Shown here piece after piece: positions 58,826 to 64,000 of a stretch of DNA of 64,000 nucleotides. Source of the stretch: Corydoras sp. C115 (Eukaryota > Chordata > Actinopteri > Siluriformes > Callichthyidae). The stretch lies in assembly GCA_019802505.1 (NCBI GenBank), contig JAFMOC010000243.1, forward strand, positions 275,001 through 339,000, given 5' to 3'. Position 1 is the stretch's first letter, and every line of letters begins with the position of its first letter. The position numbers and the translations under genes are program-made. The notes under the pieces were generated by a model, which made no database searches, was not told the DNA's origin, and was given only the letters and a program-made list of their open reading frames with translations.

Positions 58826-59236
58826 CCCGTGACGTTCCAAGGTCGGATCGCTGACCACGACCTCCCCAGCGAGTCCCTGCTTTGAACACTTTGACGTGAA
58901 GGTGTCCGCAAACTTCTAGGCCGCCTGCTGTATTTAAATCTATTTTAATCGTAAGTTGAAACCCGAGCAAATGGAATGATGAAAGCCGGCGGACGAGGCG
59001 AGCCGCCCGCGACGTCGGCGTCCCACTTTCTGGGAGCCGTCTCTTTTCGCAGCTCCGACGGCGGAAACGCTGGCCGTGAAACGAGGACAGAATGAATGGA
59101 GACACTCAAGATAGAGATAAATAGCATGCTGAGGTTTCCCACAATGCACTGCGCCCCCCCGCTGCGTCCTATAGCAAACTCAGCTGAGGCTGTCGATGTC
59201 TGAACAAGCAGCTGGAGGACAAGATTACACCCAGAG
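58826..59236. other. Unique island within the minisatellite
   Basis: Non-repetitive sequence containing AGGTTTCCCACAATGCACTG (near 59132), GTATTTAAATCTATTTTAAT and GACGAGGCGAGCCGCC. No splice-bounded receptor exon is encoded. It is upstream of the Cys-loop exon, i.e. intronic. Confidence 0.4.
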
Positions 59237-60532
59237 CTTACGGGGGGGGGGGGGGGGTTGTAAATGAGTTCTTGCCCCCCCCACCCCGCCCACCCCCCCC
59301 CCCCCCCCCCCCTCACTACGACAACAGGGGACTGGGATTCGCTCCAGATATTGAATGACTTGAATGAGTCATTCTTTGGAAATGACTCTTTTAAGTGAAT
59401 CGTATGAATTTCAATTAACTCGGTGGGCTAATTCTATTCAGGTGGGGGGGGGGGGGGGTTGTAAATGAGTTCTTGCCACCCCCCCCCCCGCTTCACGACA
59501 ACAGGGGACAAATGAATTGTTCAAATTAAATGAGTCATTCTTTGAAAATGACTCTTAAGTGAATCGTATGAATTTTGACTAACTCGGTGTGCTAATTCTA
59601 TTCAGGTTGTGGGGGGGTTGTAAATGAGTTCTTGCCCCCCCCCCCCTTCACTACGACAACAGGGAACTGGGATTCGCTCCAGATATTGAATGACTTGAAT
59701 GAGTCATTCTTTGGAAATGACTCTTTTAAGTGAATCGTATGAATTTTGACTAACTCGGTGTGCTAACTCTATTCAGACTGGGGGGGGGGGGTTGTAAATG
59801 AGTTATTGGCCCCCCCCCCCACTTCACTACAACAGGGGACAAATGAATTGTTCAAATTCAATGAGTCATTCTTTGGAAATGACTCTTTTAAGTGAATCGT
59901 ATGAATTTCAACTAACTCGGTGTGCTAATTCTATTCAGGTTGGGGGGGGGGGGGGTTGTAAATGAGTTCTTGCCCCCCCCCCCCTTCACTATGACAACAG
60001 GGGACTGGGATTCGCTCCAGATATTGAATGACTTGAATGAGTCATTCTTTGGAAATGACTCTTTTTAAGTGAATCGTATGAATTTTGACTAACTTGGCTA
60101 AATAATTCAGACGGGGGGGGGGGGGGGGGCGGTGGGTGGGGGGGGGCGCGGGGTTGGGGTGTGCTAACTCTATTCAGGGGGGGGGGGGGGGGGGGGGGGG
60201 GGGTTGTAAATGAGTTCTTGGCCCCCCCCCCCCCCCACTTCACTACAACAGGGGACAAATGAATTGTTCAAATTCAATGAGTCATTCTTTGGAAATGACT
60301 CTTTTAAGTGAATCGTATGAATTTCAACTAACTCGGTGTGCTAATTCTATTCAGGTTGGGGGGGGGGGGGGGGTTGTAAATGAGTTCTTGCCCCCCCCCC
60401 CTTCACTACGACAACAGGGGACTGGGATTCGCTCCAGATATTGAATGACTTGAATGAGTCATTCTTTGGAAATGACTCTTTTAAGTGAATCGTATGAATT
60501 TTGACTAACTTGGTGTGCTAACTCTATTCAGA

Positions 60533-60568
<36 letters not shown>

Positions 60569-63120
60569 CGGGGGGGGGGGGGGGGGGGGGGGGGGGGTTG
60601 TAAATGAGTTCTTGGCCGCCCCCCCCCCCCCCTTCACTACGACAACAGGGGACAAATGAATTGTTCAAATTAAATGAGTCATTCTTTGAAAATGACACTT
60701 TGAAGTGAATCGTATGAATTTCAATTAACTCGGTGGGCTAATTCTATTCAGGTTGGGGGGGGGGGGGGGGGTTGTAAATGAGTTCTTGCCCCCCCCCCCC
60801 CCTTCACTACGACAACAGGGGACTGGGATTCGCTCCAGATATTGAATGACTTGAATGAGTCATTCTTTGGAAATGACTCTTTTAAGTGAATCGTATGAAT
60901 TTCAATTAACTCGGTGGGCTAATTCTATTCAGGTTGGGGGGGGGGGGGGGGTTGTAAATGAGTTCTTGCCACCCCCCCCCCCGCTTCACGACAACAGGGG
61001 ACAAATGAATTGTTCAAATTAAATGAGTCATTCTTTGAAAATGACACTTTGAAGTGAATCGTATGAATGTTGACTAACTCGGTGGGCTAATTCTATTCAG
61101 GTTGGGGGGGGGGGGGGGGTTGTAAATGAGTTCTTGGCCGCCCCCCCCCCTCACTACGACAACAGGGGACTGGGATTCGCTCCAGATATTGAATGACTTG
61201 AATGAGTCATTCTTTGGAAATGACTCTTTTAAGTGAATCGTATGACTTTTGACTAACTTGGTGTGCTAACTCTATTCAGACGGGGGGGGGGGGGGGGTTG
61301 TAAATGAGTTCTTGGCCCCCCCCCCCCCCCCCCCCCCTTCACTACGACAACAGGGGACTGGGATTCGCTCCAGATATTGAATGACTTGAATGAGTCATTC
61401 TTTGGAAATGACTCTTTTAAGTGAATTGTCCAAATTCGATGAGTCATTCTTTGGAAATGACTCTTAAGTGAATCGTATGAATTTTGACTAACTTGGTGTG
61501 CTAACTCTATTCAGACTGGGGGGGGGGGGGGGGGGGGGTTGTAAATGAGTTCTTGGCCGCCCCCCCCCTTCACTACGACAACAGGGGACAAATGAATTGT
61601 TCAAATTAAATGAGTCATTCTTTGAAAATTACACTTTAAAGTGAATCGTATGAATTTTGACTAACTCGGTGTGCTAACTCTATTCAGGTTGGGGGGGGGG
61701 GGGGTTGTAAATGAGTTCTTGGCCGCCCCCCCCCTTCACTACGACAACAGGGGACTGGGATTCGCTCCAGATATTGAATGACTTGAATGAGTCATTCTTT
61801 GGAAATGACTCTTTTAAGTGAATTGTACAAATTCGATGAGTCATTCTTTGGAAATGACTCTTTTAAGTGAATCGTATGAATTTCAACTAACTCGGTGTGC
61901 TAATTCTATTCAGGTTGGGGGGGGGGGGGGGGGGTTTTGTAAATGAGTTCTTGCCCCCCCCCCCCCCCCCCCCTTCACTACGACAACAGGGGACTGGGAT
62001 TCGCTCCAGATATTGAATGACTCTAATGAGTCATTCTTTGGAAATGACTCTTTTAAGTGAATCGTATGAATTTTGACTAACTTGGTGTGCTAACTCTATT
62101 CAGACTGGGGGGGGGGGGTTGTAAATGAGTTCTTGCCACCCCCCCCCCTTCACTACAACAGGGGACAAATGAATTGTTCAAATTAAATGAGTCATTCTTT
62201 GAAAATGACACTTTGAAGTGAATCGTATGAATGTTGACTAACTCGGTGTGCTAACTCTATTCAGGTTGGGGGGGGGGGGGGGGGGTTGTAAATGAGTTCT
62301 TGGCCGCCCCCCCCTTCACTACGACAACAGGGGACTGGGATTCGCTCCAGATATTGAATGATTCTAATGAGTCATTCTTTGGAAATGACTCTTTTCAGTG
62401 AATCGTATGAATTTCAACTAACTCGGTGTGCTAATTTTATTCAGGTTGGGGGGGGGGGGTTGTAAATGAGTTCTTGCCCCCCCCCTTCACTACGACAACA
62501 GGGGACTGGGATTCGCTCCAGATATTGAATGACTTGAATGAGTCATTCTTTGGAAATGACTCTTTTAAGTAAATTGTACAAATTCGATGAGTCATTCTTT
62601 GGAATCGTATGAATTTTGACTAACTTGGTGTGCTAACTCTATTCAGACTGGGGGGGGGGGGTTGTAAATGAGTTCTTGCCACCCCCCCCCCTTCACTACG
62701 ACAACAGGGGACAAATGAATTGTTCAAATTAAATGAGTCATTCTTTGAAAATGACACTTTGAAGTGAATCGTATGAATGTTGACTAACTCGGTGTGCTAA
62801 TTCTATTCAGGTTGGGGGGGGGGGGGGTTGTAAATGAGTTCTTGCCCCCCCCCCCCTTCACTACGACAACAGGGGACTGGGATTCGCTCCAGATATTGAA
62901 TGACTTGAATGAGTCATTCTTTGGAAATGACTCTTTTAAGTGAATCGTATGAATATCAACTAACTCGGTGTGCTAATTCTATTCAGGTTGGGGGGGGGGG
63001 TTGTAAATGAGTTCTTGCCCCCCCCCCGCTTCACGACAACAGGGGACAAATGAATTGTTCAAATTAAATGAGTCATTCTTTGAAAATGACACTTTGAAGT
63101 GAATCGTATGAATTTCGACT
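59237..63120 (+). repeat. Compound array with poly(G)-loop-poly(C) modules, about 21 copies
   Basis: Each ~150-245 bp unit couples a TGAGTCA minisatellite segment to a module of a G run (8 to over 30), TTGTAAATGAGTTCTTG, and a C run (7 to 20), followed by TTCACTACGACAACAGGGGA. TTGTAAATGAGTT lies near 59258, 59459, 59609, 59790, 59955, 60203, 60374, 60598, 60771, 60951, 61119, 61298, 61539, 61705, 61935, 62118, 62285, 62459, 62661, 62827 and 63000. Two unit types (ending CTGGGATTCGCTCCAGATAT or CAAATGAATTGTTCAAATTA) often alternate. Homopolymer lengths may be unreliable. Confidence 0.93.
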
Positions 63121-63725
63121 AACTTGGCGTGTTGACAGGACACTAATGACTCTTTTAAGTGAATCGTATTTTTTAATGAGTCAGTCTTTTAACATGACTC
63201 TTTTAAGTGAATCGTATGAATTTTGACTAACTTGGCGTGTTGACAGGACACTTATGACTCTTTTAAGTGAATCATATGAATTGAATGAGTCATTCTTTGA
63301 AAATGACTCTTTGAAGTGAATCATATGAATTTCAACTAACTTGGTGTGTTGACAGGACACTAATGACTCACTCTTAAGTGAATCATATTTTTGAATGAGT
63401 CATTCTTTTAACATGACTCTCTTAATTGAATTGTACGAACTGAATGAGTCATTCTTTGAACATGACCCTTTTAAGTGAATCGTATGAATTTCGACTACCT
63501 TGGTGTGTTGACAGGACACTAATGACTCCCTCTTTTAAGTGAATCGTACGAATTGAATGAGTCAATCTTTGAAAATGACTCTTTTAATTGAATCGTACGA
63601 ATTGAATGAGTCATTCCTTGAAAATGACTCTTTGAAGTGAATCATACAAACTGAATGAGTGATTCTTTGAAAATGATTCATGAATTTCGACTAACTCGGT
63701 GTGTTGACAGGACGCTAATTCTATT
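63121..63725 (+). repeat. TGAGTCA minisatellite with GTGTTGACAGGACAC spacers
   Basis: Same ~49-bp units as at 56.8 kb, interleaved four to five times with TTGGTGTGTTGACAGGACAC. G and C runs are absent. This is a transition from the compound array to flanking sequence. Confidence 0.88.
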
Positions 63726-64000
63726 CAGGCGGGTCGGGGGACTTATGCCTATCCCGGTGTTCACGACGCGAAAGGTGGCCTCGGACGCTAGACCAGACCC
63801 TACCTCTCGTCCCAAAGGGGTGGAACTTATGGATCTGTGCCAGCCAATCAGGCGATCCCAAGCATTTTCTGTCTGCTTTAATGGCGCGTTGTTCGCCCTG
63901 AGGGGAGTGAGCAGTAATGAGCCATGCGGCGAGCAGAAGGCGGTACCGTATAAGATCTTAGGATACAAGACGCGAGGGATTGAGATGGCGGATTAGAGTG
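63726..64000. other. Unique sequence at window edge
   Basis: GGTGGAACTTATGGATCTGT, GCCAGCCAATCAGGCGATCC and AATGGCGCGTTGTTCGCCCT. Open frames on both strands cover it without recognisable domains. No beta-subunit exon is present. It is presumed intronic. Confidence 0.4.

Noticed and set aside
63655..63996. 113-codon frame at the window edge
   Set aside because: It begins in minisatellite sequence, overlaps an equally long opposite frame and has no recognisable motif; not a beta-subunit N-terminal exon.

Overview
The window looks like teleost fish DNA. It carries tRNA-derived SINEs with the fish V-SINE (DANA/mermaid-like) body, fish-type LINE 3' ends, and vertebrate exons with canonical splice sites. 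The only protein-coding gene I can support lies on the minus strand: the 3' two-thirds of a GABA-A receptor beta subunit, best matched to gabrb2. I see five certain coding exons: 56634-56716 (83 bp, Cys-loop), 40708-40845 (138 bp, loops B to C), 40476-40628 (153 bp, TM1 and start of TM2), 28189-28427 (239 bp, TM2 to TM3) and 16477-16827 (terminal exon with TM4 and stop). Their phases join perfectly. The exons for the signal peptide and N-terminal domain are not in the window and should lie beyond position 64000. I also propose one extra 141-bp, phase 0-0 exon at 20307-20447, inside the large TM3-TM4 loop, where mammalian GABRB2 has an alternatively spliced insert.

Almost everything else is tandem repeat. 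1-16476 (downstream of the gene) holds a SINE-body array (0.79-2.93 kb), a minisatellite with a ~140-bp unit and an inverted end (3.5-5.9 kb), a long inverted repeat (6.0-6.3 kb), a ~252-bp SINE-head array (6.8-7.7 kb), LINE fragments (8.4-10.1 kb), and arrays at 10.9-11.3, 11.9-12.9 and 13.2-16.1 kb. The last of these recurs in opposite orientation at 18.7-19.2 kb, on the other side of the terminal exon. The TM3-TM4 loop intron(s) hold GC-rich ~350-bp repeats, a ~33-bp AT-rich minisatellite (20.6-25.2 kb) and a SINE-derived array (25.6-28.2 kb). The intron that splits the TM2 pore helix (28428-40475, 12.0 kb) is almost entirely that 33-bp minisatellite, with ~2.0-kb higher-order repeats and a 166-bp variant that runs up to the 5' splice site. 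The 15.8-kb intron 40846-56633 carries two head-to-head 166-bp arrays (a multi-kilobase inverted repeat), a ~64-bp minisatellite grown from a SINE interior, and several other arrays. From 56.8 to 63.7 kb lies a minisatellite rich in TGAGTCA, into which about 21 poly(G)-loop-poly(C) modules are interleaved.

Many long open frames in 20.6-40.5 kb are by-products of a 33-bp period and are not genes. The gene is therefore a set of small exon islands in tandem-repeat DNA, with several arrays starting within tens of bases of splice sites. The main items worth following up are the candidate cassette exon, the all-minisatellite intron, the large inverted arrays and the G/C hairpin array.
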